Below are positions 34,565 through 48,108 of a stretch of DNA of 64,000 nucleotides, piece by piece; within the stretch, counting starts at the first letter, position 1, and every line of letters starts with the position of its first letter. Made by a program: the position numbers and the translations under genes. Source of the DNA: Bradysia coprophila (Eukaryota > Arthropoda > Insecta > Diptera > Sciaridae). The notes under the pieces are model-generated. The model was not told the origin of the DNA. It saw only the letters and a list, made by a program, of their open reading frames with translations, and ran no database searches. The stretch spans positions 19,748,001-19,812,000 of the forward strand of contig NW_023503493.1 in assembly GCF_014529535.1 (NCBI RefSeq), given 5' to 3'.

Positions 34565-34895
34565 TAAAAAAATTAACAGAAAGGCCTCAGTAGGAAGTCG
34601 AAGAAAAATTTAGCGAAAGCCTCAGTTAGAAAATTTGGATTGGAAATCAAAGAAAAATCAACAGAAAGGTTTCATTTAGAAAATTTCGATTGAAAGGCCT
34701 CAGTAGGAAAATTTCGATTGTAAATCAAAGAAAAATTAACAGAAATTAACAGCCTTAGTAGGAAATCGAAGAAAAAATTGAGAGAAAGGCCTCAGTAGAA
34801 TAGTTTTGATTAGAAATCGAAGAAAAATCAACAGAAGGGCCTCAGTAGGAAAAGTTTGTTTGGAAATCGAAGAAAAATTAACAGAAAGGCCTCTC
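34565..34895 (+). repeat. Imperfect minisatellite, about 50-60 bp unit
   Basis: Six to seven degenerate units around AGAAAGGCCTCAGTAGGAAA followed by AATCGAAGAAAAATTAACAG. Unit length varies and several units are partial. No coding frame runs through. Confidence 0.8.
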
Positions 34896-35700
34896 CTAAT
34901 CAAAGTTTATATACTTTCACTAGTGAGCGAGGTGAGCGAATGTTTTAAAATAAATTTTTCGTAAGTTGTAGACTTTTACATTCCCCTTTTCTTTTAAAAT
35001 TTTGCACCGCAAATGTCCCAATTGTCCGTGTGATGTGGCGGAACTGTGTGATTCACTTACACTGTGGAAGTTACACAATATTAATCAGTCATACGAATCG
35101 AGGGCCAAATTGTAAAAGTCGCCCGAACGGAAGGGCCTTTTGACTTTTTCCCCGAAGGGCTTTTTTTGAGCCTGGGTATTTCTAATTTGGCAAGATTTTG
35201 TTTTTCTGTATAGGGTAGTTCAATAATATCACATACTCAGGCTCCCTGTCTATGCATAGTTTATTACGAACACAACAGAACACAACACAATATAGTTAGT
35301 ACATTGTTTACGAGCAGATCGTGCCGTGGGTATCGTATATAAATGACCGAAGCTTGTAGATGAAGTTCAGTAAAAGAATGTGCATTATTAAAAAAAAAAC
35401 ACATTAAATTGTTAAAACGCACCGGAAATTGTTTACGAAATTATTACAAAGAGAATAAAACCGCCCTTCAATGGTAAATATATGAACCAGTGCGTAGGTC
35501 TTTAAGACGGACGGCACTTCAAAGTATATCGTGGGATTTGAACAGTATCCCTTGCTTTTACTCCACATAAATAACTCAACGAGCAGATTTTATGCTAGAG
35601 ATTATAAATCCACGAAAAAATAAAAAAACGACGAAGGAAAAATTAATTTAAAAAGTTTTGTTTAATTATTGCGAGATTAAATTCATCCAACCGAAACCAT
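34896..35700. other. Downstream of obst-B, no gene recognised
   Basis: Includes the 3' UTR of the leftward obst-B gene. A minus-direction AATAAA overlaps the obst-B stop codon (35699-35704). Sequence at 35100-35170 is somewhat GC-richer, with CCCGAACGGAAGGGC-type inverted motifs, but no gene. Confidence 0.4.
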
Positions 35701-38700
35701 TTATTCATCATCTTCTACTTCCACACGAGCAGGCTTTCGCGATGATTTCCGTCTTTGCACTCCCTTAACACGACCCGTTGGCGGTGGTTTTGGATTTTCG
35801 AGCTCATCAAGTTGAGCATCGGTTAATCTATCCTTGTACCAGTCAGCACTATATTTCCGAACGGATAAAATTAAAATATCAACGACCATTTTAAACAGCT
35901 TGAACAAACTCAGTTACCATTCTGGAATCTTTCTAGCCCATTCACATCGTTTCGTGGTATCATCAAAGGCCTGTCCCAATTTACAGCCATTTCTGCGAGG
36001 TATTTCACCATTTATGCAAACATAAAAGAATTGACAATCATCTGGATCCGCGAATCTGGGATGCGTTGCGGCAACAGTTTCGTTTACTTTCGGGCAAGTG
36101 AATTGGAAGATATCTATTTAATCGAAAAACGTTACATTCACGTTGAATGTATACACCTTAAACTACAAGTGGTCACCTTCACTTGAACATCCTTTTTTGT
36201 GAGCTTCATCCGGCCATGTACAGATGCCAGTTTTCGGATTAAATACTAAGCCGGCCGGGCAGGTGATCATATTGAACATACCATCAACGCAATAATAGAA
36301 TTTATCGCAAACATTACTATCTTCATGGCCAAAGTATCCGTTTTGCCGGACGCAATGTAATGATGGAATCGGTGTTTCTATAATAGGAACCAATTTAGTA
36401 TATTTAGCATTCACTGGTTTTACTTGGTTTTCTCAAATCCTTCGAGTTCTACGCTGGAACTGAAATTCTTTGAATTAACATGGTGGAATAGTACTACAAT
36501 TCAGGTACCCATCTAGTTCTATTTAATCTAACTGCACAAAGCTTGTCTATTTTTGATCTATCTAAAAGGTCGTTTACATGACATGTACATTGAATGCAGA
36601 GCTGCACGATCTGATATTTTATTATAACATAAATTCGTCTGCATTAAAAAAAAAAAAACATGGAAAATAGTAGCACCAGCCAGTAAATATGGTTCAAGCA
36701 TACCTATTCGTTTAAATGTGACACAATATTGGATTAAATGAATATTCACTTTATCTGTCCGTTCAAACTGATTTCCATTTGTTGTTGGTTTTGTTATTTT
36801 TTATAGATAACCGAGACTAGGTGTGTGTATTGTGTATGAAAATAAATACTCACGTAATTTGGACCGTTTGCTACAATCAATATTGAATGGCAAATCACAT
36901 TTTTCCTGGTCAATACTGTAGTCATTGAATACCATACCATCCGGGCATAGTTTTTCGGTTATGGCACCATCACTGCAAGCAATCAAAGTTTTAAATTTAT
37001 TGTTTTCATGGAACGGAAGGCAAATAAAAATTAATTTTTGAGATTTTTTTTCTCGTTCCGTTGATTACAACTCACTCGCAGGCATAATATTTATCACACT
37101 GTTCGGCATCCGCAAAATATCCATATGGTTCAGGACAGTCGGAGGATTCGCCGTCATCGATGGATTGTGGCTTTTCCGTTGTCGTGGCACGGTTACTTGT
37201 CCGACCTGGCTTTCGACGGAAATTTCCATTTGGTGCTTGAGCCACAGCCAAACCTATTTTCGATGACAAAATATTTGATTTAATGTTTCGTCGATTTTAT
37301 TAAACTTGAGGAAGGAGGAACAAATTATATGCGATGGAATATTATCTAATCCCCGATTATGCAAGATCGATCCCATCGTCCTCAAAATATAAATCTAATA
37401 ACCCAATTTCTGCAGCTACATCTCTTTGTAATTTACGTTGAATTTTGCATTATCGACATACACATTGTACGCTTTCATCACCGTAATAACATAAAATGTT
37501 GAACATAAAAACTGACAAAAAATCGCTTTCTCATCAATCAAATATTACCGAATCTGTGCATACAAATATCTTATTTCTTGCTAAACATTCGTGAGATACC
37601 AAAATAAAGGGGAAAAACTCTTCTTTCGTACAAAATTTTTGGGTAAACGAAAAGCTCATAAAACTTTGTAAGAAAAAGAGAAAAATTGCACAGAAACTTT
37701 TTACATAATGTCGTCAAATATTATGTTTTATGTTACGTGATTGGAGACAAAAACGAGACATTGGAGCACTGTACTAGGTTAAAGGATATTCCGTTGCATA
37801 TACCACAGAAAATAAAATGTAAAAATTCACAAACATTTATAGGAAATAATTTTTGACAAAAAGCAATTGCTAAACATGAAGCATAAGAAAGAAGCACAGT
37901 CAACGTTTTTCAATATTTTAAAGTGTATGTCTCTTGGATTTGTGATCCAAAAATATTTATCCGTTAGATATAATGTTCATATACCGTCAAAGAAAGCATA
38001 TTACGGCATTCAAGAATATTGAAGAATATTTACAGCACAACTTTGTTGTATGCGACAGTGTACATGCAACTTGCTTTTATTTCAAATGCAAGATAATTTC
38101 AGTAATGACTTTCGTCCATAGACGTTGGTAAGAAAAAGGGTTAGAAAAATAGAAATCGTTTACCCAAGAGAAGTGAAAATTATGAGTAACGTTTATGGGA
38201 CAAATGATAGAAATAGCTTCTTGTATGAAGTTAATTACTTAGAGGGGATGCAGCGGATGCAGACTATCCCATGTCCCATTGATAAGTACTTACTTTGTTT
38301 ATTTTATTTATTTTTTTTGTTTACGATCGACAAACAGGCTGTACTTTTAATACCTCAAAAGAGGCTGAGGCGACCAATAACTAACTTAATATCACAACAA
38401 GGCGTTTAGCCCTTAAAATGTGTGAAAGTTGAAGCCTCCTACATAAGACTTTAAGTAATGATGGCGTTTCATAGCGTTGATGTTTATGTAGTGATACAGG
38501 ACCCCAAAAAATTTAATTATTTTCAGCGGAGGTGCACATTCACTCAAATAAATGTGTTTCTGCCGAAAAAATACGTTTTCAAAAAAACCGACAACTTTCC
38601 ATGGAGAATTGACACTTGCCAAAATTTGGAGTAATATAACTTGTGAGATTATCTGAAAGTTTGTGATTAAATCGTAAATTTTTGTGATAATGTCTCATTG

Positions 38701-40500
38701 CTTACTTCATATTCAGAATTATGTGAAAAAAGACCGTAATAGTATTTCACATGACTAGGGATAAAAAGATGAAAAGTAGAGTTTTCGTGTGAATTTTGTT
38801 GATCCGAGGCGAAGCCGAGGTCAATAAACACACGAAAACGAGACTTTTCATTTTTATCCCGAGCTATGTAATGGATTTTACATGCTGAGGGCGTTGAAAG
38901 AAGTGCTTGAAACATGAAAAGTACGGTTTTCGACGCATGTAGCATGTAAATAACATTTCTCTGGAATTTATAAAATGTAAAATCTTTTCATTTTTCACTC
39001 ATTTCGTCAAATCAAGTGATAGCAGCCTCTTTATTTTGAGTTATTAGCCAGTTTGTACAAGAAAAGTGAAGAGAAAATTGATTTCGTCATTTCTATTAAA
39101 TGTGAATTTCCAATTCAGATCGAAAATGATATTAGGTTGAACGGCCTTCGAGATTAGTTTCTTCAATTTTAACACAAAAAACTCTGAGATAAAGACTAAT
39201 TAGTTACGATTAAAACATTTAGAGAATATGGATTACATAAAATATCAATTCTTCAGTTATAAAACCCAAACATCTTCCCCGATTCTCATCAACACATATC
39301 CCCATCAATTTGCGTTTATTTAGTCTACTGTTTATCGACTTTTCCTCGATAAAATAGGTCTTTAACAATAATACGAAAAAAAATGAATCGGAAGAATGAT
39401 GATTGATGGATGTATTACGAGTTAATGTAACGAATCTTCCTCTGGTCTAATAAATATGCTTAGCTGTTACTATTCCCCAGATGGATGGTATTTGTTGAAA
39501 AAACAAAAACGAATATATACTTTTGTAAAACATTTCGCATGAAAATATTTTGTGGATGTATGGAATACCACTTAACCCCCTTGTTTCAATTCGTCTTTAA
39601 TACGTCTACGTCATTGTCATTGGGATATCTCCAGTCATACTTTCGGAAAATTTCAATTTTTGTGCAATAAAAGGCAAATGGTATACACAAACATATAAAT
39701 ATTTGATGAAATTTACTTGAAAGTCTATAAAAACCTCCGTAAGAAACATTTGTAAGAACATGTCGATACTCAAAGGGCCTCCGTATTCATACAATATTGA
39801 AAGTCCGTACGGATTCAATTGCATTAAATTCAAAGTCACATGTGTGTGTATAGCATGAAGGAGACTTTCCGGTACGGAAAAAAAATAAATTATATGAACT
39901 GACCTTGGTAATGTGCAGCTAAATGCAACTTGTAAAATAGGAAGTACAATGAAAACAGGAATAACTTCTAAAATTTTATTTCACACAACTCGAACTTGAA
40001 TTATATTTAAACCGATCATTGGATAGGAAAATGTCGTATTTTAAACTTGTAAAATAAGATTCGACTTGCTCGTTCGATCGAAATTCGGCGCTTAACAATC
40101 ACTTTACAACTTTCTCTTAAATTATTTTTTTTTTATTTTTTGTTACGTGCACCTTGCAATATATACTTGAATTGCAAATCGAATGTCACTTGTCTAATAA
40201 AAGTTAATCAAAACCTTGTGCACAATTGGTATATTACGAATAAATGATTTACTGTGAGAGTTAATTCACCGTGCTTATCATATTATTACGCTCAACGATA
40301 AATTCAAATAAATTTCTACCGAAAACACTTTCTCTCGTGTGTATTATAATAATGCACGAAAACCTCAAGTGCATAAACACAAAATGAGATGATCAGCCAT
40401 ACAGTAAATTTCGAACGAACCACACTCGAAACATAATACCAAAATACTTACCAAAAGCCAAGCTCAGCGTTAAAATCTTAAAGACAATGGATGTGAACAT
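35701..40500 (-). CDS. obst-B: Obstructor-B, chitin-binding cuticle protein, 308 residues, 6 exons
   Basis: Exons on the minus strand: 40452-40500, 37076-37253, 36854-36972, 36177-36413, 35918-36113 and 35701-35848, all GT-AG, 927 coding bases. The first exon encodes a signal peptide (MFTSIVFKILTLSLAF) and is separated by a 3.2-kb intron. Three CBM14 (peritrophin-A) chitin-binding domains follow, at about residues 56-109, 136-191 and 201-261, each with six cysteines. A conserved C-terminal ADWYKDRLTDAQLDELENP leads into a basic-then-acidic tail. The order and the phrases FNMITCPAGLVFNPKTGIC and ADPDDCQFFYVC are those of Obstructor-B. These secreted proteins bind chitin and organise the procuticle. 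Exon 1 was placed by its donor phase and the fit of the signal peptide. Confidence 0.93.
37254..40451 (-). other. Long first intron of obst-B
   Basis: A 3.2-kb intron in phase 1. It contains the inverted MITE copy at 38744-38950; the rest is AT-rich with no recognised gene on either strand (the open stretch at 38125-38409 has no family). Long first introns often hold enhancers; none can be named here. Confidence 0.7.
38744..38950 (-). mobile_element. Foldback MITE, copy 2, in obst-B intron 1
   Basis: Inverted copy of the element at 32417-32623, with the same CACATGACTAGGGATAAAAA edge, the same CGAGGCGAAGCCGAGG core and the same GACGCATGTAGCATGTAAA other end. Differences are few apart from a diverged stretch near 38885-38910. 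Confidence 0.82.
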
Positions 40501-41638
40501 CACGAACAACGAATGATGGTTAAACTACTGAACATTTTGATAGTGTCGGTGCTCTGCATAGTTATTTCTCCATTCCCAGCTTTTGTGAATAATTATCAAG
40601 GTAATTGTGTGCGGTGGTGGAGGTAAAATGTAATCATTTTCATATACAATAAATGTTGAAGGAAAAAAATACAACAGCGAACGTAATGTCGGAGGTGGTG
40701 GTAACCAGTTTAACACAAACATATTAAAACACATTTCTGCAATAATAAAATTCTCTTTTTACCAGTGGCTTCAGATGACTGTACGATGGCAAAATGTTTA
40801 AATGTTAATGATATCGGGTCAAATTAGAAATGAAAATTGATATTACCGTCTTGTCTGGCTGACCAAATATTTTATTATACAGAAAAGTGAATAATTAAAA
40901 CTTAACTCTTAATGTCAAAAACGACCGTTATAGACGTAAACGTTTTGTGTCTTAAGGCTTATGATGTTTGGTCGACCAATAGTGTTGGTTACTGCAGATA
41001 AAGTTTAATCTTGAACTTTATTTACTTCTCATAGTAACCTTTACCGTGAACGCTTGATTACAGTTACACGATCTATTAAGATTTATTGTACTCTTACGTA
41101 AGTCCCATTGATTTTTAATTTTCTCCCAGTTCGAAAAATGGTAGGAGTAAATAGTAGTTTTACCTCGACTCTTACCTCCACGACGTGAACAAAACTTAAG
41201 TTAATCTCACGATGTAGAGGTAATTTTACAAGGTAATGTCGAAAGAGGAGGTAAATTTGATTAGAGTGGGTGCCACGCGAACTGGAACTGACGATTGTGC
41301 GATCATTCGTTTTCCATCGTTTCCGTGCTAGCTGCTCATTCATTTGCTTGAGAAACGTAATTTTTTATGTCTGGCATTTTTTCCCTTTTTCTGATGCCAA
41401 ACATGGACGTTTAACGATTTTACCGGACATTTATTTGTGGAGAAGAAAAAAATCTCAGTGTTCTTAATAAGAAGTTGCTGATGGAAAGTCCGCTAAGCAG
41501 TCAGCGGTTGTGAATCTCTCTGAAGAAAATTGAATTCCTAAAATTACATTTTATTCTGGCGATGACCGGCAACGTATTAATTAAAAAAAACTGTTTTTCA
41601 TACCTAAGACCCGAATACGTCGGATATGAAAAATGTTA

Positions 41639-41752
41639 TTCGTACCACGGACTAAAAGTCTTTTTTTTAGCGTATTCGATTCCAGACCTCGCCCTCGGCT
41701 CTGTCTGGAAACCTCTCACACGCTAAAAAAGACTTTTAGTCCTAGGTACGAA
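41639..41752. repeat. 114-bp foldback with GC-rich core
   Basis: The arm TTCGTACCACGGACTAAAAG returns inverted, ending TTTTAGTCCTAGGTACGAA (41733-41751). Inside are TTTTTTTTAGCG/CGCTAAAAAA and TTCCAGAC/GTCTGGAA, around a CTCGCCCTCGGCTC core. No coding content. Confidence 0.75.
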
Positions 41753-41862
41753 ATATACTATTTCTCAACTCAATGACGAAAATTGAAACTTTTGTTGGCT
41801 TTGATAAACAGTTTTATGCACCTCGTTGATAAATGCTTTTTTTGGCTTACCTCTAATGACAA

Positions 41863-41882
41863 TATGTATGTATGTATGTATG
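41863..41882 (+). repeat. (TATG)n microsatellite
   Basis: About five TATG units in a row. Confidence 0.9.
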
Positions 41883-43201
41883 TTTATTTATTTAGCCTTG
41901 CTATTTTCCTTTTTTACATTTTCCGTTTCTCCTTTCTCTTAGTTTACAATTATTATAATTCTTAATTTTATTTTAATTCATTCATTATTTCATTTTGTAT
42001 TTTAATCATATTTATTCTTATTTAATTTTATCGTTTAATCATTTATGTATTCATTTTACAGGTTCATTAAATCACAAATTTATTTTTTATTTCATCACGT
42101 AACAGTCTTTTAAATATTTTAAAATCATTTATATGCACATCTAGAGCCTAGAAAACCATTTATCACTTGCACACATAACTATTTCGACACCTCTATTCTG
42201 ATAATTCAGTTTCACTTGAATAAACAACTCGAATTTTTTCTAATTAAATAAATTAAAAGTATATGTCTCGGGTCCATTTGTTTGCTCGGAGTTAGCCATT
42301 AAACTTGCGTTCACATAATGTAAGCAAAAGGATAATACATTTTTCTATAATTGTATGACGAATTGTTGAAACAACTCCGTCTGGTTATCTGCATAGTTAT
42401 TTCAAATTCGCTAAAACAAAACTTTTCTATTTATTTGTATTACAAGCAAGAAATAGCTTTTTGTTTTCTTAAGCAGTTCTTAAGATTTTGATATGAGATA
42501 TAAGGCAAGAAAGAAGATGAAATTTTCGCAATCATTATTATATTTTCAACAGTAGGAGCAAAAGAATGAGAGAGAAGAAAAAAATTACGAAGGGAAGTAT
42601 AATAAAATAGAACCATTTGTATGTGTCGGCAGTGGTTTCTCGAAAATACATTGTATATGTTTCGTACACAGTGCTGCACACACGGTATGTATATATAATG
42701 AAGAGGGTAAAATTTATTACATAAAAAGGATTTTTCAGAATTTTCCTTTAGTTGTCACATGAATCATGTTTAGAATATTTTCATAGAGATGTTGGATGTA
42801 CGAATGAATATGAGTATGCAAATTAAAGGTTTATATAATGAAAGATGTATATTCCTAGACACTAGGCCACGGGTTTACATAATAAATCTGAAATGAAAAA
42901 CAGTGTTTTTTATAACGTGCTCGTTCAGTATCCTTGCTAAAAGGAAAATTTTTTAGTTTTCACCATGTTTCCGCGATCGCGTGTGTTAGTTTTTCGCTAC
43001 GAGACAACCAGCAAAGTAACTCTTTAAACGGATAGAATGTAATTTTGGAGTAAAAAAACGTTTTCCGTTATACGTGAGTGTCATAACTGTGTTTTATAAA
43101 TAACTAAGATTTTGAGCCATTATCTGCATGGATATTTTACTTTGATCAACACAACAACAGCTTTTAAAACGAAATCGCACGAAGAGAACACTCCTCCTAG
43201 T

Positions 43202-43974
43202 TCCCTTGACTATAAGTCAGGGTCTATGCCGGAAAATACCCTAAAATGTTTGTATGAAAGGTTGTATGATATGTTATGAAAATCGGAATTGTTTGTCGCA
43301 ATATTTTGCTTGTAAACACGATAACTTGAGTAATTATCAACCAATAATCAATTTTATTTTTTTAATCGACGCAGAATTGAATTCCTGAGGTTAAGTTCGA
43401 AGATGGGCTATGTGGAATTAAGGATCTGGAAGTAATTCCAGAAAAACAGTATTTTACACTGTTGGAAATTCAATCAATCGAAAAAGATTACTTTGATGGA
43501 ATTTGATTTTGTCTGTTAGTTATATCCATCTATCACGGTGATAGTTGGCTATAGTCAGGGATAGTCAGGTGAAAGTCACCTATCGCGGTGATAGTTGGCT
43601 ATAGTCATGGATAGTCAGGTGAAAGTCAGCTATAGAATGACGCTAAAAAACAATCAAACAGAAAACTTTAAAACTCCTACGAGTCTGCTCTTTGCGGGCA
43701 GAGCGGAGCGAGGGCCGTAATTCACATGAGTCCTTGTCTATTTATGATTTATTGTTGATGAAAAATCTGGCCGCAAATTCAGAAGAAAATAGAGAATACA
43801 AAAAGGACTTTTCCAAAGAATTTGTACTCAGGCGAAGGTTTTTATAACAGTTATTTTCTGATGTGTGATGTTAAACAACAACGGAAAATAAAATGAAATT
43901 GATTAAAAATATATCGAAAAATTGTCGGTCAAGGGACCTGACCCGCCCAAAAGGTGGGACCTAGTATATTGAAG
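43202..43974 (+). mobile_element. Helitron/HINE-like element, copy C (773 bp)
   Basis: Starts TCCCTTGACTATAAGTCAGGG after a flanking T and ends GGTCAAGGGACCTGACCCGC, then AAAAGGTGGGACCTAG, followed by T. It shares the GCAGAGCGGAGCGAGGGCCG core and adjacent TAATTCACA with copies B and D. It is much shorter than A and B and has its own 50-bp tandem duplication. No ORF. Confidence 0.72.
43531..43630 (+). repeat. Two 50-bp tandem units inside copy C
   Basis: TATCACGGTGATAGTTGGCT at 43531 and TATCGCGGTGATAGTTGGCT at 43581 begin two 50-base units that differ at few positions. Each unit contains a TATC-GGTGATA hairpin. Confidence 0.9.
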
Positions 43975-44707
43975 GTTCAGTTCAAATAATGAATTGCCAA
44001 AGAGTTCAAACTGATATTTATCTAAAATAACCTTAAAAAATGATTATTGGCAATGTGCGACGACAAATGTCACATAGGAGTGGGAAGCTCCGAACCACTT
44101 TGTCCACAAAAGGAAGGTATGTCAAGACTGATAAGCGCGAGGACGAGAATCGCTACAAATGTGTATTTAATTAATTTTCTAATCTTTCCTTCTAACCTAT
44201 CCAAGTACATAATAAATTCACGCCGTAAGGGCGGTCGAAATTCAAAATGGAAAGTGCGGAGGTCTTTCTAACGTAGCGTCATTTTCATACAATGAAGCGT
44301 TGAAATGTATTTTTCGGTTCACTTTTTCATCGAATCGTTCACTTAAAATTCAAATTTTAGGCTCACTTACGGCGTGAATAGTATAAGATATGTGCCACAC
44401 TTCACACGCATGCAGCCTGTAGAAACTGTGTTTTATGTAGTGAAGAAATTTTCGTTTGGCCGTATTTGGATTTTTTCTCGGTGAGTCATATCGTTCATGT
44501 GTATAAGGATTTCCAATAGACCAACAGATAATCAGCACATAGGTAAGTCTTTAACTTTTCATAGACGTCACGCGTGTCACTATCACACTAAGCAAATCTG
44601 TTACTTCTTTAATGGAAATATTTTCAACAAATTGATTCACAATCTTTAACTTTATTAGTTCTATCTGAACCATACAAATACAGTTTCCTATAAAGAACCG
44701 TAATAGC
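43975..44707. other. Spacer, no gene recognised
   Basis: An open plus-strand stretch at 44047-44271 matches no family. No other structure found. Confidence 0.4.
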
Positions 44708-45408
44708 TAGGGCTCGAAACAGATTGTTCTGACCTGATCTGAAATCTGAGAATGACGCATCTTTTCAGATCAAGCTTGAATGTAATCTGGTCTTATCTGG
44801 CATTTTCAGATTTCAGGTCTGATCAGATTGATCTGATTCAATGCCTATGTTCGTTCTAGTGAAGCCCTGATATGTTTAACGAAATTTGAAAAAGGTGGGC
44901 CTGTACCAAAAAAACCGACTCACACGCTTTTCTTTTTCAACCGTTTCAATTGTTTGTAGATTTCACAATAGGGCATGTTTTTTATTGATGGTTTCTCCAC
45001 TTGTCAGTAATTTTCCTGTAGCTACAGCTGAATATGGCGCTTTTATAGTTTTCAGTATAAAACTTCAAAAAACGACCTATGAAAATGAAGATGTCGCTTT
45101 TGAAGTTTTCAGTATAAAATAGTACTGCGTGACCTGCTATTTTAATAATTGCAAATCGTAGTTCATTTTATGTATTACTGATTCGTAGACAAGACATTAA
45201 AATCATGCAATTATGCAATTCAGTGATGATATTTGCAACTTACGCAGCTGTGTGCAATGTTATGTGAACGTATTTTATCGCCCTAGATTCAGATTGATCT
45301 GTTCAAGATTTTCAGATTCCAGATCAGAATCAGATCAGATTAAAATTTTCAGATCAGTTTAAGATCTGAAAAAAAAATCAGATTGATCTGATCTGTTCCG
45401 AGCCCTGA
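44708..45408. mobile_element. Probable hAT-type MITE, 701 bp
   Basis: The left end TAGGGCTCGAAACAGAT and the right end ATCTGTTCCGAGCCCTGA are inverted repeats. Both subterminal regions are full of AGATCAGAT/ATCTGATC motifs in opposing orientation. Flanks GTAATAGC (44700-44707) and GTAATTGC (45409-45416) look like an 8-bp target duplication with one mutation. The interior has no transposase. Confidence 0.68.
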
Positions 45409-48108
45409 GTAATTGCCAAAGCTCATCTATTTATTTCTGCCACTTCTGTAGATAACAGATGAGACTGTCGTTTTTTCTTCTTCAGGTCAAGGTCAAGTTC
45501 AGGTTTATGGAAAGAAGAATCCTGAATCTGACCCCTGAACTGACGAAATTGAGGGTTCAAGTTATATCAGGTCAGGTCAGTTTCGAGTAAACCTGACGCG
45601 TTTTGAGCATTAATAGCATTTCTATACATTTAGAGCTACATGACTTCGTTTGTTCTTGTAAATATACAGAAGTTTAAGAAAATAGAAAACAAAAACCTTC
45701 CTATCTCTGTTAAATGATGTACAGATCAGTTGCAGATTAGTTCAATTCCAAAATTTTCCACAATTTCCAATAACAGACTAAAATCATAATGTAATGCATT
45801 ATGCATGGTTATGATTGTAAACAGTTAGTGCTCAAAGGTTCATAAAATGAAGAGGCTTCGAAAATATCTATTCATTATTCCTGAATGGATAATGACTATA
45901 ATGGAGTTTTGTGTAAAATCGATACGTTCATCAGGCGATCTCATCACCCATTTTATGGATTCATTTTTGCAAAAACAAACGCATTTTGGCTTTAATAAAT
46001 AGAAATTTTCGAACGTTTTTAAGCGTTAACGGATTACTATTTGGAATATTTTTTCGTGTGTGTGTGTTATGTAAATAACACTGCATTGAACCAACTATCT
46101 GATGGTGATGAATAAAAGTGTTATAATGGAGTGCTGTTAGATTATTTATGAGAGGCTTTTGTAAAGCTTGAACCGATGAGTTAAGTGTGTGAGCTCTACA
46201 GTGTGAACAATTTAACAATATGCAATTTTGTCTGATTTATTGTTTTTCATATTTTATGAGTCTGCAAAGATAACTATTTAGAACGGATTTATTGTTTAGG
46301 ATCGGAGAAATCAGAACATTGTCTTCATTGTCATCATGTTAGCTAATTAATGAATGGAACAAGCTGTCAATGACAGAACGTCGTCATCGATCTTTAATAA
46401 ATGAAGAAAGAAAGAGCGGTAAGGTGCTTTATATCACTGTTTACGACTGTGAAAAAATGCTTACTGGACATTAGCATGTAACAGTAACATGAAAAGTACG
46501 GTTAGGGCGCATGTAGTCTTCGTCGTCGGCCCATAAAACCACAAAATTGAATGCATTTGCAAAGCTTACATTAGGTCTTAATGTTTTATTCGACGAAGCC
46601 CTTTCGCAGAAACCTCTTTGAAAATTTTTTCTGGGAAACATAGCTGCTAAAGCTAGAGAGTACAAGTATATAGTTCAAAATTAACCAAAATGTTGCTTTT
46701 AAAATTAAGTTATGCTGGAATGTAAAATGAATATTGTAGATCTATTTTGAGCCCAATGCATTCGTAGAAACGCACATACATAATATATGTGGAATTGTGG
46801 ATACAGAACTCATGGAATATCCATCCAAAAAGTTGTATTTATATAGAAATGTACACATCATCTGTGTGTATTTCTGCTTGTGAATGAGTGATGAACGGTT
46901 ATTATAATATGAAATATTTTGATCTATATGTATATTCGAGCTCAGCTGTATTTTATTGTTTATTGCTTGGCATCGTGGGACATTCGAAGGAAGGAAGGGA
47001 AAAAGCATTTTTTGTATGGGTGTGTCGTTCTCCGGGAAAAGAAATATATTTTTGATTTACGATTCTAAAATTTGTCGAGATTCGACTTTGCCTAAATCAA
47101 CGTTCATTTCCGGTTAAATAAAAATGAGAAATATAAAGAATAAATAAAAGATAAGAAACACTTTTTCGGTAGGGTAGGAAGACATTGTGGCGATGTGTTG
47201 GTTCTCGTTTTTGTGTATAGAAATAATCTAAACTCCAAGACTGACCTAAAAAAACGATTGAACCCATGAGAGAGATGAAAAGGTCAATTGTAATTGAAAA
47301 TGATGGATTTTTGTTGGTAATGAATTTTTCGTCACTTGTGGCTGGTATGCGTATATGAATGAAATAACCCCCCCATAAACGACACGTACAGAGATTAACG
47401 TTCTGTTGACATGAAAAATGTATTTTCTGTAATCTTGTCGTTCTTGGAATGTTGTTTTCTTTTTTATTATTGAAATTTTGATCACTGATATCGTTATAAC
47501 ATAAGGGTAAAATCATGACCCGGAAAATTGGGTTAACACAGTAATTTTTGATATCACAGTTCATGGTTTTTATGGTTTTATTCTTCTAACGAATCGAATA
47601 AAAATAATTTATTATTATTTCAAACATGGGCACATCCAGTCATCACATGAATATATGCAATATACGGGTGGCGGCTTGATGAACAGCAACATAAATTTAC
47701 ATTTTGCGAAAGCGAAGGATAAATTGAGTTTTTTATCTGATGAGTTGTAGAATGGCTACTAGTCTTCTGTTAGCGACTACGACAACTGAAGCAAGCAATT
47801 AACACTCGTAATTTTTTTTGCGATGTGTAAGTAAAAATGATCCTGTTCCAAAGAAAAGCAGGATATCAGATAGACACTTTGTGTAATAAAAAAATAGAGC
47901 GAAAAACTGAAACCTGAATGGTTAATGTAGTGAAAAATCTCTACTCAGACCACATTTCATCAAATTGATAGTTGTTTAAGAGCTCGACTACATTTTTTCT
48001 GTTTTACCTAAATTGAAATCGTTTCCAGTAAAACTGTATCCCATAAATTTCACATCAATTTTCAAACATCTTTCACGTCTACAACTTTGATGAAATCTAT
48101 TTTGTAAT
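45409..48108. other. Intergenic, no gene recognised
   Basis: About 2.7 kb of AT-rich DNA. A stretch at 45480-45600 has repeated TCAGGTCAG/CTGACC motifs resembling an older relative of the neighbouring MITE. A fragment of the TTTTACATG foldback (GCATGTAACAGTAACATGAA) lies at 46471-46520. The minus-strand open stretch at 47097-47564 has no recognised family. Confidence 0.45.

Larger units (their letters stand above)
40501..43201. other. Upstream of obst-B, intergenic
   Basis: Immediately upstream of the obst-B start is a TCAGT initiator-like match on the minus strand (40527-40531) without a clear TATA box. The rest is AT-rich. It contains a small foldback at 41639-41752 and a (TATG)n microsatellite at 41863-41882. 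No gene was recognised. Confidence 0.45.

Noticed and set aside
47097-47564. 155-codon minus-strand ORF
   Set aside because: AT-rich, no recognisable domain, overlapped by another frame; not supported as a gene.
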